Origin: UMGS1370 sp963557065 | Lineage (GTDB): Bacteria; Bacillota; Clostridia; Lachnospirales; Lachnospiraceae | Direction: 5' to 3' | NCBI GenBank assembly: GCA_963557065.1 | Contig: CAUWCT010000070.1 | Coordinates: 1 to 15,427 of the forward strand | DNA: 15,427 nucleotides | In this document: piece after piece, positions 1 to 8,113 of the stretch | How the letters are laid out: each line of letters opens with the position of its first letter | Position numbering within the stretch: position 1 is the stretch's first letter | Program-made: the position numbers and the translations under genes | Notes under the pieces: generated by a model | Database searches by the model: none | Seen by the model: only the letters and a program-made list of their open reading frames with translations | What the model was told of the DNA's origin: nothing

Positions 1-45
1 CGCATTTCGGCCGTTTTGCTCCGCAAACCCGGCCGTTGAGATGTG
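1..45. repeat. Long imperfect hairpin at the left edge
   Basis: Two CGGCCG blocks (8-13 and 30-35) pair. Inside them, TTTGC (15-19) pairs with GCAAA (23-27) around a TCC loop. Outside them, bases 1-7 pair with 39-45, allowing two G-U pairs and a 3-nt bulge at 36-38. The element is more GC-rich than the gene around it and may extend past the window edge. It lies within the last codons of the nuclease reading frame, right where that protein stops resembling its family. It could be a multi-copy palindromic element or the edge of an insertion. The fold is read directly from the sequence; its nature is inference. Confidence 0.55.
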
Positions 46-591
46 CCATATGCAGCTTTGATTGATTTTAGAATCCATAGGAATAAGATTACCGTTACCG
101 CCATCACCATTCATATCACGGCCGACAATATGTCCTCCCTGGTCATTAGGTCTACGATCTTCTCCCCCCGCTTGTCGTTGAGCATCATTGTCGCGGGCAT
201 TTTCAGGGCTTCGTTTAGGATTTGCCTCACAACTGATAATTCTTCCTTTTTCATCAGTTGTATAAATATTTCCATTCAATTCATAGGTCGTGTTAGGCAG
301 AAGCTTACCATCAATGCTGTAAACATTGCCATTATCATCTGTTTTATAGACTTTCCCTTCCAAAACATATGTATTATTGGGTATAAAATATCCTTCCTCA
401 GTTCGATATGGTTTCCCATTATCATCACGACATTTATTGGAAAAATCATCCAGATAGAAAGCTAAAGGGCTATCACAGTCATTATAAATGATATCAATAT
501 TAATATCTTTGTCTTCAAGCTGTTTTCCAAGAGGACATTCAGCGAAACGATTTGGGAGTGCTTCGGTTATATCTTTGAAATTGCCAATCAT
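1..591 (-). CDS. DNA/RNA non-specific endonuclease (Endonuclea_NS_2-like), 3' end outside window
   Basis: This is an open frame of 197 codons with no stop before the left edge. ATG at 591 overlaps the stop of the upstream ATPase gene as TAATG, with AAAAAAGGAG 7 nt before the start, so translation is probably coupled. Residues 73-118 hold two copies of a Y-x-L-x-G-x-x-Y-x-T-D linker repeat. A beta-beta-alpha-metal nuclease core follows: GGHIVGRD at 152-159 (H154 the expected general base) and GNLIPMDSKINQ at 167-178, with the Asn that normally helps hold the metal. This matches the DNA/RNA non-specific endonucleases that often form the C-terminal toxin domains of secreted bacterial proteins. 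Here there is no long trafficking domain, only about 70 unrecognised N-terminal residues and no signal peptide. After NQ the expected Y-x-x-x-E helix is absent and the frame runs into a GC-rich hairpin, so the C-terminus may be disrupted. Family call is firm; role in the operon is inference. Confidence 0.8.
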   Translation of the reverse strand, partial: MIGNFKDITEALPNRFAECPLGKQLEDKDINIDIIYNDCDSPLAFYLDDFSNKCRDDNGKPYRTEEGYFIPNNTYVLEGKVYKTDDNGNVYSIDGKLLPNTTYELNGNIYTTDEKGRIISCEANPKRSPENARDNDAQRQAGGEDRRPNDQGGHIVGRDMNGDGGNGNLIPMDSKINQSCIWHISTAGFAEQNGRNA

Positions 592-3500
592 TATATAACT
601 CCTTTTTTCTTAATATGTTCTATCCATGTTACATACATCTTTTGCCTAAGTTCATTCTCATCCTGTTGGATACTCATATCCTTCATAAAACATTGGCTTA
701 ATGTAACGATTTTTTCTTCAGAAGCCTCCGGTGAAATTTTCAGTACGATTTTTTTGAGCATATTTGTCAGTTCGTTAGTATCGGAAGCAGTCAGTACACA
801 ATTTTCTACATTTGATCTAACGCCGAGAATATCAGTCAATCGTCTGGACAACCATCTAAAGTTTTCATCTGACCACAATTCAAGAGAATTGTGGTCTCTG
901 TACTCTGCAATTTGTTCTTCGATAAACTCTGCATTCATAGTAGAAAGGGTAAGCGATCCGAGACCCTTTTCAATATCTGAAATGGAATAATTAAGTTTTT
1001 CGCGAACTCTGCCTTGAATTAGCAGATTTAATAACTGCTCCCGGATATTACGTTTTTCTGTTTCGGAAACAACAGTGGAAAAATTATAAGTTGTTTCATT
1101 AAGTTCACATTTATTAACTTGTATAAGAACCGGTTCGATCCAATCATTTTGATAAACTGCGGCAACACCACGTTTCAATTTCGATAATTCGTCAATCTGC
1201 TCATCGTTAAGTCCTGCAGAGTAACCAACAAGTTCGCGGTCGCTGCGATCTGGTAAACGGAGGATGATTTTAGTATTGGTATTTCTGATAACAGACATAT
1301 CCAGTAGCCCTGGGGATTGGTCTGCAATAATGAAGCCCTCACCATAAGTACGAATTTCCGCAATTGAGTTTGTAAGTAATTCAACAGATTTTCCAAGAAG
1401 ATTAGAACTCTCAGAACTCTGTTCTGTAGATGTTCTTTTTAGCAAATTATGGGCTTCCTCTAAAACGGTAATATGTGACAAAGAACTGTTAATTTTGCCA
1501 GAAGACATACGGTATTCGTTAAGCTTCATAACGAGTAAGCCCATAATAAGAGACTTAGTCTCTGTGGAACCTACACGGCTCAAATCAACAATTACGCTTT
1601 TGTCAAACAAATCCTCATTTTGAATATCATCGTTGCAGAAGATAAGACCATTCAATCCGGTTGTTAAAGAATGCACACGCGTTAAGAGAGCACCCGAGTA
1701 ATCGCCCTTGCTATCAGCAGAATACTTAGATTCGTTTATAACCATTTCTATTTGCTCAAGTATGTCTGCAAAGTTTGGGAATTTGTTTCTGTTTTTATTT
1801 TCAGAAGTGGCCAAATCCCAGCCTGTCATTATATATGCTCTTTCAATAGCTTCTTTCAAAATAGCAGGCATAGCTGCATACATAGGCCAACACACATTAA
1901 AAATCTCAACCAATCTATCCAAGTGCTCCAAGATGTGAACATCCTCTGGGAAACTAAAAGGATTGATTTTTAACAAAGAAGTTTTCTTGGGATTCGTACC
2001 GTAGACAGACACATCAGCAAACTGTCCGAATACATTTTTATATTCCCCCTTCGCCGGCTCCACTACAAGAAACGGTATTCTGTAAATGCTGTGTAACTGA
2101 TTCAGAATCTCATACACAGTGTTACTTTTTCCTGAACCGGTAGAACCCGTAACAAATGTATGCATAGTCAGAGAATCAATGTCGAGGTTTACAACGGTAT
2201 TTGTCTCAGTACCCATGGTAAAAATGTTGCCAAGGCGTAGTTCCCTACAGTTCATTTTTTTTCCATAAGAAACTACTTCTTTGCCAAAATCAGCATGTTC
2301 GATTACAGGAAAGCCACACACTGATTTTCTCGGCAAGCCCATCTGAATAGCCAGTTCATTACTGCTCAAAAGTGAAGATGCTGTAACAGACAAATAGCTA
2401 TGTGCAGAAGGATAAGCAAAGACTGGATGAATAAAATTAGTAATATAGTCTCTCAAAATCAGCAATTTTGCCATATCATGATGTCCCCAATAATTTATGG
2501 AAGAGGTCTCAACACCGGACTTAGAGCCTTTCATCAGGGCTTTATAAGTTCCAGCAGCCATTTCGGCCGTTTCTTGGCTATCAGAGAGGAAGTATGCGGC
2601 ACATTCCCACATTCCAAGGCTTTCACATTCATCCAATCGCTTTAATTGCAGATCAATCCTATCAAGTGTGTTAAGTAAAGTTTTGTTCTGCATGGTTAAC
2701 TGCATATTTTCTGTTTGCCCAGAAGACAGTCCCTGAGTATGTGTTTCATTTTCTGAAAGACTTTCATTTTTACCCAAGGATTCACTTTTGCTGTAGGTTT
2801 CGTTCTCAGATTGACTTTCCGTTGTGGATTGACCGGTAGTCTTAGTTGAAGGAGTATATGCACCCAAAACAACTTGTCCTGCTGTAATTGCTCCTGCTGC
2901 AGCTATACTTGCGCCACCGGTAAGAGGTGCGGTAATCAGGCTTGCTGCACCAAGAGCAACAGTCCCCACTGTTTTGGCCAAAACACCTAATGTATCGGAT
3001 TTAGAAACAGACTCCGTTTCAGAGGTACTTTTGGAGTAACTTGTTCCTTTTGATATTCCAGTAGTTTTTGTATAAGATGTTCCAGTAGTTGTTCCACGAG
3101 ATAGAGCATTAGAAATACTCAGAGCCGTGTTTGTACCATAGGATAACTGCATATTGGCAAATGGAGAAAGCTGGGTGTAAATTGTTTCATAAGCCCTGCG
3201 AATTTCGTCAATTTGTTCGGACGGTGTGCTCTTTGCCAAAACAATCGCAGTATATTTTTGCCCCTGCATAGCAAGAGCCAGCTTTTCTAAACCTTGTATG
3301 AAAGTTTCATTGTCCTTAAAGTCTTCATCCTTATTATTGGCAACACAAGAGACTGAGGCTATATTTTTAGTTGGAATTTCAGCTAAAAATGCCTCCGCTT
3401 GCGGGTCAAGTAAGTCCACAGATTTTACTCCGGGAAATTGACCAATCAAGGCATTTTTTAATGTATCTTTTAGAGATTTTGTAGTTCTTTTATCATCTAA

Positions 3501-3890
3501 TGACCGTACTCCCATATAGAAGTCTGTTTTTTCGCCATCGCTATTTGCAATAATGAATATACCGCAATTCAAATTCTGCACCGAATTGAATACGGAAGCA
3601 AACTTATATGTTGAATATTCATCTTTCTGATAAACCATTTCCGTAATTTTAAATAAACGGATATCACTGATTTGCTTAAACTCATTACTTAAAGGAATAA
3701 TTTCAAAGTCGGTAAGTTTGTGCAGATATTTTTTTAGGATGATGTCATCCACAAGCTTACTTGCTTCCTCTAGTTGTGTTTTCAGATTCTTTATAGTTGG
3801 GAGATTCTGTTTAACTTGTTCTGGCATGTAGGCAACATCAGAAAACCCTGAAGGAAAGTCCTTCTTTTGAAGGATAGGTATATCACTCAT
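591..3890 (-). CDS. HerA/VirB4-like (DUF87) ATPase with internal glycine-rich membrane segment
   Basis: A 1099-residue protein. The chosen start is ATG at 3890, which has GGAGG 8 nt upstream and overlaps the previous stop by 8 nt; a weaker in-frame start lies at 3908. Residues 1-265 resemble the N-terminal part of VirB4/conjugation-type ATPases. Residues 266-298 and 348-387 are Ser/Thr/Glu/Lys-rich low-complexity arms around a glycine/alanine-rich hydrophobic stretch (303-345) able to make a membrane hairpin. The RecA-like motor follows: Walker A GSTGSGKS at 582-589, Walker B ITVLEEAH at 807-814, then a DQSPGLL sensor region and an RLPDRSDRELVG segment typical of HerA/VirB4 hexamers. The C-terminal 190 residues are helical and unrecognised. 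Such motors move DNA or protein through a hexameric ring. Placement between a glycine-zipper protein and a nuclease suggests a membrane-bound complex that feeds DNA to the nuclease or exports it; that is inference. Confidence 0.8.
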   Translation of the reverse strand: MSDIPILQKKDFPSGFSDVAYMPEQVKQNLPTIKNLKTQLEEASKLVDDIILKKYLHKLTDFEIIPLSNEFKQISDIRLFKITEMVYQKDEYSTYKFASVFNSVQNLNCGIFIIANSDGEKTDFYMGVRSLDDKRTTKSLKDTLKNALIGQFPGVKSVDLLDPQAEAFLAEIPTKNIASVSCVANNKDEDFKDNETFIQGLEKLALAMQGQKYTAIVLAKSTPSEQIDEIRRAYETIYTQLSPFANMQLSYGTNTALSISNALSRGTTTGTSYTKTTGISKGTSYSKSTSETESVSKSDTLGVLAKTVGTVALGAASLITAPLTGGASIAAAGAITAGQVVLGAYTPSTKTTGQSTTESQSENETYSKSESLGKNESLSENETHTQGLSSGQTENMQLTMQNKTLLNTLDRIDLQLKRLDECESLGMWECAAYFLSDSQETAEMAAGTYKALMKGSKSGVETSSINYWGHHDMAKLLILRDYITNFIHPVFAYPSAHSYLSVTASSLLSSNELAIQMGLPRKSVCGFPVIEHADFGKEVVSYGKKMNCRELRLGNIFTMGTETNTVVNLDIDSLTMHTFVTGSTGSGKSNTVYEILNQLHSIYRIPFLVVEPAKGEYKNVFGQFADVSVYGTNPKKTSLLKINPFSFPEDVHILEHLDRLVEIFNVCWPMYAAMPAILKEAIERAYIMTGWDLATSENKNRNKFPNFADILEQIEMVINESKYSADSKGDYSGALLTRVHSLTTGLNGLIFCNDDIQNEDLFDKSVIVDLSRVGSTETKSLIMGLLVMKLNEYRMSSGKINSSLSHITVLEEAHNLLKRTSTEQSSESSNLLGKSVELLTNSIAEIRTYGEGFIIADQSPGLLDMSVIRNTNTKIILRLPDRSDRELVGYSAGLNDEQIDELSKLKRGVAAVYQNDWIEPVLIQVNKCELNETTYNFSTVVSETEKRNIREQLLNLLIQGRVREKLNYSISDIEKGLGSLTLSTMNAEFIEEQIAEYRDHNSLELWSDENFRWLSRRLTDILGVRSNVENCVLTASDTNELTNMLKKIVLKISPEASEEKIVTLSQCFMKDMSIQQDENELRQKMYVTWIEHIKKKGVI

Positions 3891-4461
3891 TGTGTTTTCC
3901 TCCATCAATAATCAAAGCAGCAACACCGCCGCCAACTGCGGCACCAACAGCAATTCCGCCAACCACACCAGCGGTAGAGGCTCCTGCAGCAGCTGTGACC
4001 ACACCTCCGATCGCAGCACCAGCAATCGCACCAGCACCGATTTTGGCGCCTTGATAATCACCCTGTTCTTGGCATCTGCGTTTTTCTTCTTTGTAGGAAT
4101 TATGCTGCCTGGTACTAACCGTTCGACAGCTTGTTTGCTCCTGTTTCAGAGGTGCCGTTTTTGTTACTGGTCTAAGGTAGCGGACAACTTCTTTCAAATG
4201 ATTTATTCTTTCATGAGAAAAATTAGAAAGAACTTTCACCATTACGCTATCCATATACTCATCACTCCATAGAGTCTGGTCTTCAATAAACTCTTTCCCA
4301 TCGTGTTTATCATAAAGCCCCGTCATTGCGGCAGCTACTTTTTCCATAGCGTTGAATTCCGAAAAGGTCGGATCAACGAGCAAACTATCCTGCATCATAA
4401 TCCTTACACGGCGAACATTTCCAGACTGAACTGCTTCGTAAAATGCGTTTGTTAAAGCCAT
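3883..4461 (-). CDS. Small membrane protein with C-terminal glycine zipper
   Basis: A 192-residue protein. The start at 4461 follows AGGAGGAGG, and the gap from the dynamin gene is 15 nt. Residues 1-98 form a soluble helical domain beginning FYEAVQSGNVRRVRIMMQDS, continuing with a TLWSDEYM segment and ending NFSHERINHLKEVVRYLRPV; I recognise it as a compact conserved-looking domain but cannot name it. Residues 99-137 are a charged linker. Residues 138-186 are almost entirely Gly, Ala, Val and Ile with repeated G-x-x-x-G spacing, a glycine zipper that could insert as a helical hairpin and oligomerise. The last residues overlap the ATPase start. The downstream ATPase has a similar glycine-rich segment, so the two may pack together in the membrane. 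It could be a scaffold, a pore-former or an adaptor; the sequence does not decide between these. Confidence 0.75.
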   Translation of the reverse strand: MALTNAFYEAVQSGNVRRVRIMMQDSLLVDPTFSEFNAMEKVAAAMTGLYDKHDGKEFIEDQTLWSDEYMDSVMVKVLSNFSHERINHLKEVVRYLRPVTKTAPLKQEQTSCRTVSTRQHNSYKEEKRRCQEQGDYQGAKIGAGAIAGAAIGGVVTAAAGASTAGVVGGIAVGAAVGGGVAALIIDGGKHNE

Positions 4462-4476
4462 AAAACTAACCTCCTC

Positions 4477-7400
4477 CTATATTTCAAGTATCGAATTAAC
4501 CTGTTTTTGAATATCCTCAAGCCATTTCAACCGAGCTTCTGTTTCTTTGATACGTTTTTCTGCCAGGGTTTTATCGGTTGCATACCTTCCAAGTTCAGAT
4601 AACTTTTCTTTCAATATAGCATCTAATCTTTTAAATTCATTGTCATATACTTTGGCAATGTGGTTTGACTGTTTGATTGCGTATTTTTGAGCAAAGTTTC
4701 CATTGGCTATTACACCTTCCTTTATTGGTGCAAAAAATACCTGAGCCAACTCATTTGCGGGAACATATTTTACAGTCTTGTATTTAGTTCTGTAGTATCC
4801 ATCTTCTTGAAACCATGTCCAGGGTTTATACCATTTCTTATCTGTGTTTTTAATCCACTCTTTTCCATCCTCAACCTTTTTAGATTGGGTAAGTTCTGTC
4901 GCAGAGAATTTGTCAGCATCAGGAATACGTCCACTCATAAGTTTAAGAGGATCAATAGAGATACCGGCAGGACGCGAGGTATCGATTTCAATTATAAGAG
5001 AAGATAATTTTTTCTTGTATTCCTGAAGTAAAGCATTACTTGTTGCTATTAAATTTCCACGAATAAGCTTATCCAGATCATTTTGAAAAGCCGGTTCCAG
5101 TGTTTTTGCATACTGCATTAAACGATGCACTTCATCCCTAACTTCGTCCATATTAAGTTCACGGCCACGTAAAAGATCAATTTTCTGACGAATTATAGCC
5201 TGATATTTTTGAACAATCTTGTCAATAATCTCTTTTGCATCATCATTCACTTTGATTACGGCATCATTAACTGCGTTTTCAAATTCTTTCGCAGATTCAA
5301 TATCATCCACTTTTTTACGAATCGTTTCTATTTGACAGGCGATGCGTTCTCCATCCTCAATATTCTTGGCAAGTTCCTGTTTGGTTTTTTCAAAAGCACC
5401 GACTTCTTCTAATTTATGCATGAAGGTATCAACGATGTTTTTAATTTTTGCTGTTTTTGCATATTTCTGAACATATTGGCGAATGGCCGCTTCAACGGAA
5501 ACAACGCCGGTATGGATCAAAGCCTCTGTCGCTGCATCGCTATTATTCTTAGCCTCATCCAGTTTCATACCAATATCACTACGAATGCTTGCAGGAAGAG
5601 AAGCGTAATTTTCAAGATGCAGAGTTTCATTTCGATTCAGTTTACGAACTTTCATTTCTGTTTCGTCTCTTGTGTCCTCATCCATTTCGACCCCACTCTG
5701 CATCAGGCGAATATTCAGTGCCGGCAATGCCGCTGCAGGAAACAGATTCGGATTGGTAATTCCATGCCCCTTGAGATATGCATGGATTCTATCCAGAGTC
5801 TGTGCAGTATCGCCATCTTCCTTCCGACGGTCGTCCATTTTATTCACAACAAAGATAAATCGGTCTTTACTCTGTTTTCCCCCAACCTTCATACTTTCAG
5901 CTACTCGATGAAGAAGAGCATCGTCGTCATCGGAGCCGAACGTACCCTCCATAATATATAAAACAAGAGATTTCGAGGACTCATTCAAAAACTCACTCTG
6001 AACCTTTTTGTGCTCTTCATTTCTTTTATTATTAGGACCTGGCGTGTCAATCAGTACAAGAGATACATCTTCCGAAGACACAAACGGTATATTTCCATTG
6101 GCTTTAATAACTGAAACTCTCTCATCAGCGTTAAGTCTTGTCATTGTAGAATATGTGAGATCCTCATGAGTTTCAATCAGCAGATTATCTTTACTATAAA
6201 CCTCAGCTTGCCAGGTATCATTTTCCTTTGTGTCCTTAATCTTTGTAATAATTGCCGTACATGCTTCCTGTTTTGATGGCATTAACTTCGCTCCAAGCAT
6301 GGAATTGATTAGTGTGGATTTTCCAGTACTCATCGTTGCAACTACACACACCTCAAAATCGCTGCTTTTTGCGTGTTCAAAAGCACTGAGGATCTCTTTA
6401 TCCTTTAGCTCCGCAAAAGGCCCTTCTTGTATTTCCTTGAAGACCTCGTCTATCAGTCCTTCTTTATCAGAAGTTTCTTTTGCCGGAATCCGTTCAAATT
6501 TTACTGTAAATTTTCTACGGTCAAAAGCCTGTGTAAATACTTCTGTTAAATCTTCAAAATCCAAAAGAGTTCCGTGAAATGTTATATCATAATCTGTGTC
6601 ATTATACTCATCAATTAAAATCTGAGGAAGTTCTTCCACCCATTCCTGCAGGCGAGAACCTTGAAATATTAGTTCTCCAATTTTACTATTTTGTGCCAGT
6701 TTTTTTCCATCAACGGTAAGTTCAGTTTCCAGCTTATACGGATTGTATTTAATAAAAACTTTCTTCATATGTGCCCCTCCATAAATTATTTTTTCTAAAC
6801 CATAAAGCCCCGATGCTTTGCTTAATTTTATATACTCTGTATCATGAGTAAAATATGTTACATTATCATAAAAATGGGAAAGATCATACGATGGTCTTTT
6901 AAATTTCTTTGCAAGCATTGTATATTCATCCAGTTCATCTTCTGAAAGTATTTGTCCTGTATTTTTCATTTTTATCAGCAAACCAAAGTATGCTGAAATT
7001 GGGCAAATGATCGGATTATCATATCCAAGTTTATCCAGATCCGAACGAAGCTCCTTCACACTTTCTTCAATACTGTCAGAATTACTATTATAATTGTCCA
7101 ATTTATTTAGGACAAAAATAACCTTATCTTTTGGGATATTATCTGCAACCCATTTTAAATGTCGCATCTCTGCATCCGTACCAAGATTCGTAGGACTGAT
7201 CACATAAAGCAGTTTATCATATTTACAGTTTAGTAATGCTTTGTGTGTAATTTCGCTGTGTTCTCGGTATGATGCCGCATTCACTCCCGGCGTATCAATA
7301 ATACAAATACGATTTTTGATTGGCTCTATTCCCGAAAAATAGGATGCTATCGAAATACTGTTTTTCCAATCATAATTTCTCAGGCTTTCCATATTTGCAT

Positions 7401-8100
7401 TGAACTGGACAGACGATGTCTTCAAATGAATGCGCTCATCTTCAAACGGCTTATTATATAAATTGCATATATTACCGGTGCAAACTTCCTGCGAGGTTCG
7501 TGCCAAAGGTTTCCCAATAAGTGCATTAATTAATGTGGATTTTCCAGCACTAATGTTTGCTGTAACAATGAAACGGCGTTGTCTGTTGTTTTCAAATGCA
7601 CAAATTGATCGGTATTGCGATACAAGCGGTTGTACATATGTAAATAATTTCTGATCATCGTTTCTCGATAAGGTATCAAAAAGCAGATCAACATCCTTTT
7701 TTTTGTTAGATAAAAAGGAATTAATTACCTCCTTTGCGTGTAAAATTAACTGCTGATCCAACAAAAGAAGTCCTATATCACATAAAATACAAGATAGTTG
7801 TTTGCTTTTGTAAAGGCGAGACAAACAGCGTGCTGTTATTTTGTGGGCATCTTTTACTATTTCATTGTTCTTAAAAGATATATCTTCATTCACTAAAAGC
7901 AATTCTTTGTATTGCTCTAAACGATTTTGAATATATTGATAGAATATCACTTGGTCATCGAAATTATACTCGTCTAATACTTGATGCAAAATATATATCA
8001 AGGCCACCCAATATTCTTTTTTTTCTTTTAATTTTAAACATTTTGCCGGATGCTCTTGAAAATCAAGTGCTGCAGTGAAGTATTTCCATTCATCTGACAT
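4477..8100 (-). CDS. Dynamin-like protein with two tandem GTPase domains
   Basis: A 1207-residue protein starting at ATG 8100, 13 nt after the WYL stop, with AGGAG overlapping that stop and 10 nt from the start. After about 170 helical residues comes GTPase 1: P-loop ANISAGKST at 181-189, switch-like TCTGN-type region, DTPG at 269-272, NKLD at 332-335. GTPase 2 follows: ATMSTGKST at 588-596, DTPG at 685-688, NKMD at 753-756. Both have all main nucleotide-binding motifs, so both look active. Residues from about 860 to the end are long helices, interrupted by an aromatic patch WYKPWTWF at 1090-1097 that could serve as a membrane-contact tip. Known bacterial dynamin-like proteins often work as pairs encoded by neighbouring genes and act in membrane remodelling or phage resistance; here the pair appears fused. 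The family call is firm, antiphage function is inferred from the neighbours. Confidence 0.88.
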   Translation of the reverse strand: MSDEWKYFTAALDFQEHPAKCLKLKEKKEYWVALIYILHQVLDEYNFDDQVIFYQYIQNRLEQYKELLLVNEDISFKNNEIVKDAHKITARCLSRLYKSKQLSCILCDIGLLLLDQQLILHAKEVINSFLSNKKKDVDLLFDTLSRNDDQKLFTYVQPLVSQYRSICAFENNRQRRFIVTANISAGKSTLINALIGKPLARTSQEVCTGNICNLYNKPFEDERIHLKTSSVQFNANMESLRNYDWKNSISIASYFSGIEPIKNRICIIDTPGVNAASYREHSEITHKALLNCKYDKLLYVISPTNLGTDAEMRHLKWVADNIPKDKVIFVLNKLDNYNSNSDSIEESVKELRSDLDKLGYDNPIICPISAYFGLLIKMKNTGQILSEDELDEYTMLAKKFKRPSYDLSHFYDNVTYFTHDTEYIKLSKASGLYGLEKIIYGGAHMKKVFIKYNPYKLETELTVDGKKLAQNSKIGELIFQGSRLQEWVEELPQILIDEYNDTDYDITFHGTLLDFEDLTEVFTQAFDRRKFTVKFERIPAKETSDKEGLIDEVFKEIQEGPFAELKDKEILSAFEHAKSSDFEVCVVATMSTGKSTLINSMLGAKLMPSKQEACTAIITKIKDTKENDTWQAEVYSKDNLLIETHEDLTYSTMTRLNADERVSVIKANGNIPFVSSEDVSLVLIDTPGPNNKRNEEHKKVQSEFLNESSKSLVLYIMEGTFGSDDDDALLHRVAESMKVGGKQSKDRFIFVVNKMDDRRKEDGDTAQTLDRIHAYLKGHGITNPNLFPAAALPALNIRLMQSGVEMDEDTRDETEMKVRKLNRNETLHLENYASLPASIRSDIGMKLDEAKNNSDAATEALIHTGVVSVEAAIRQYVQKYAKTAKIKNIVDTFMHKLEEVGAFEKTKQELAKNIEDGERIACQIETIRKKVDDIESAKEFENAVNDAVIKVNDDAKEIIDKIVQKYQAIIRQKIDLLRGRELNMDEVRDEVHRLMQYAKTLEPAFQNDLDKLIRGNLIATSNALLQEYKKKLSSLIIEIDTSRPAGISIDPLKLMSGRIPDADKFSATELTQSKKVEDGKEWIKNTDKKWYKPWTWFQEDGYYRTKYKTVKYVPANELAQVFFAPIKEGVIANGNFAQKYAIKQSNHIAKVYDNEFKRLDAILKEKLSELGRYATDKTLAEKRIKETEARLKWLEDIQKQVNSILEI

Positions 8101-8113
8101 GATTCGTTTTCTC

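Noticed and set aside
43..465. A 140-codon open frame on the plus strand
   Set aside because: It is antisense to the nuclease gene, which has clear catalytic motifs and a coupled start.
2700..3070. Ser/Thr/Glu-rich repeats as a DNA repeat array or CRISPR
   Set aside because: They are degenerate low-complexity protein arms with no regular DNA unit or spacer pattern.
3891..3908. Earlier ATG for the HerA/VirB4-like gene
   Set aside because: It precedes the GGAGG and would deepen the overlap with the glycine-zipper gene; ATG 3890 is better placed.
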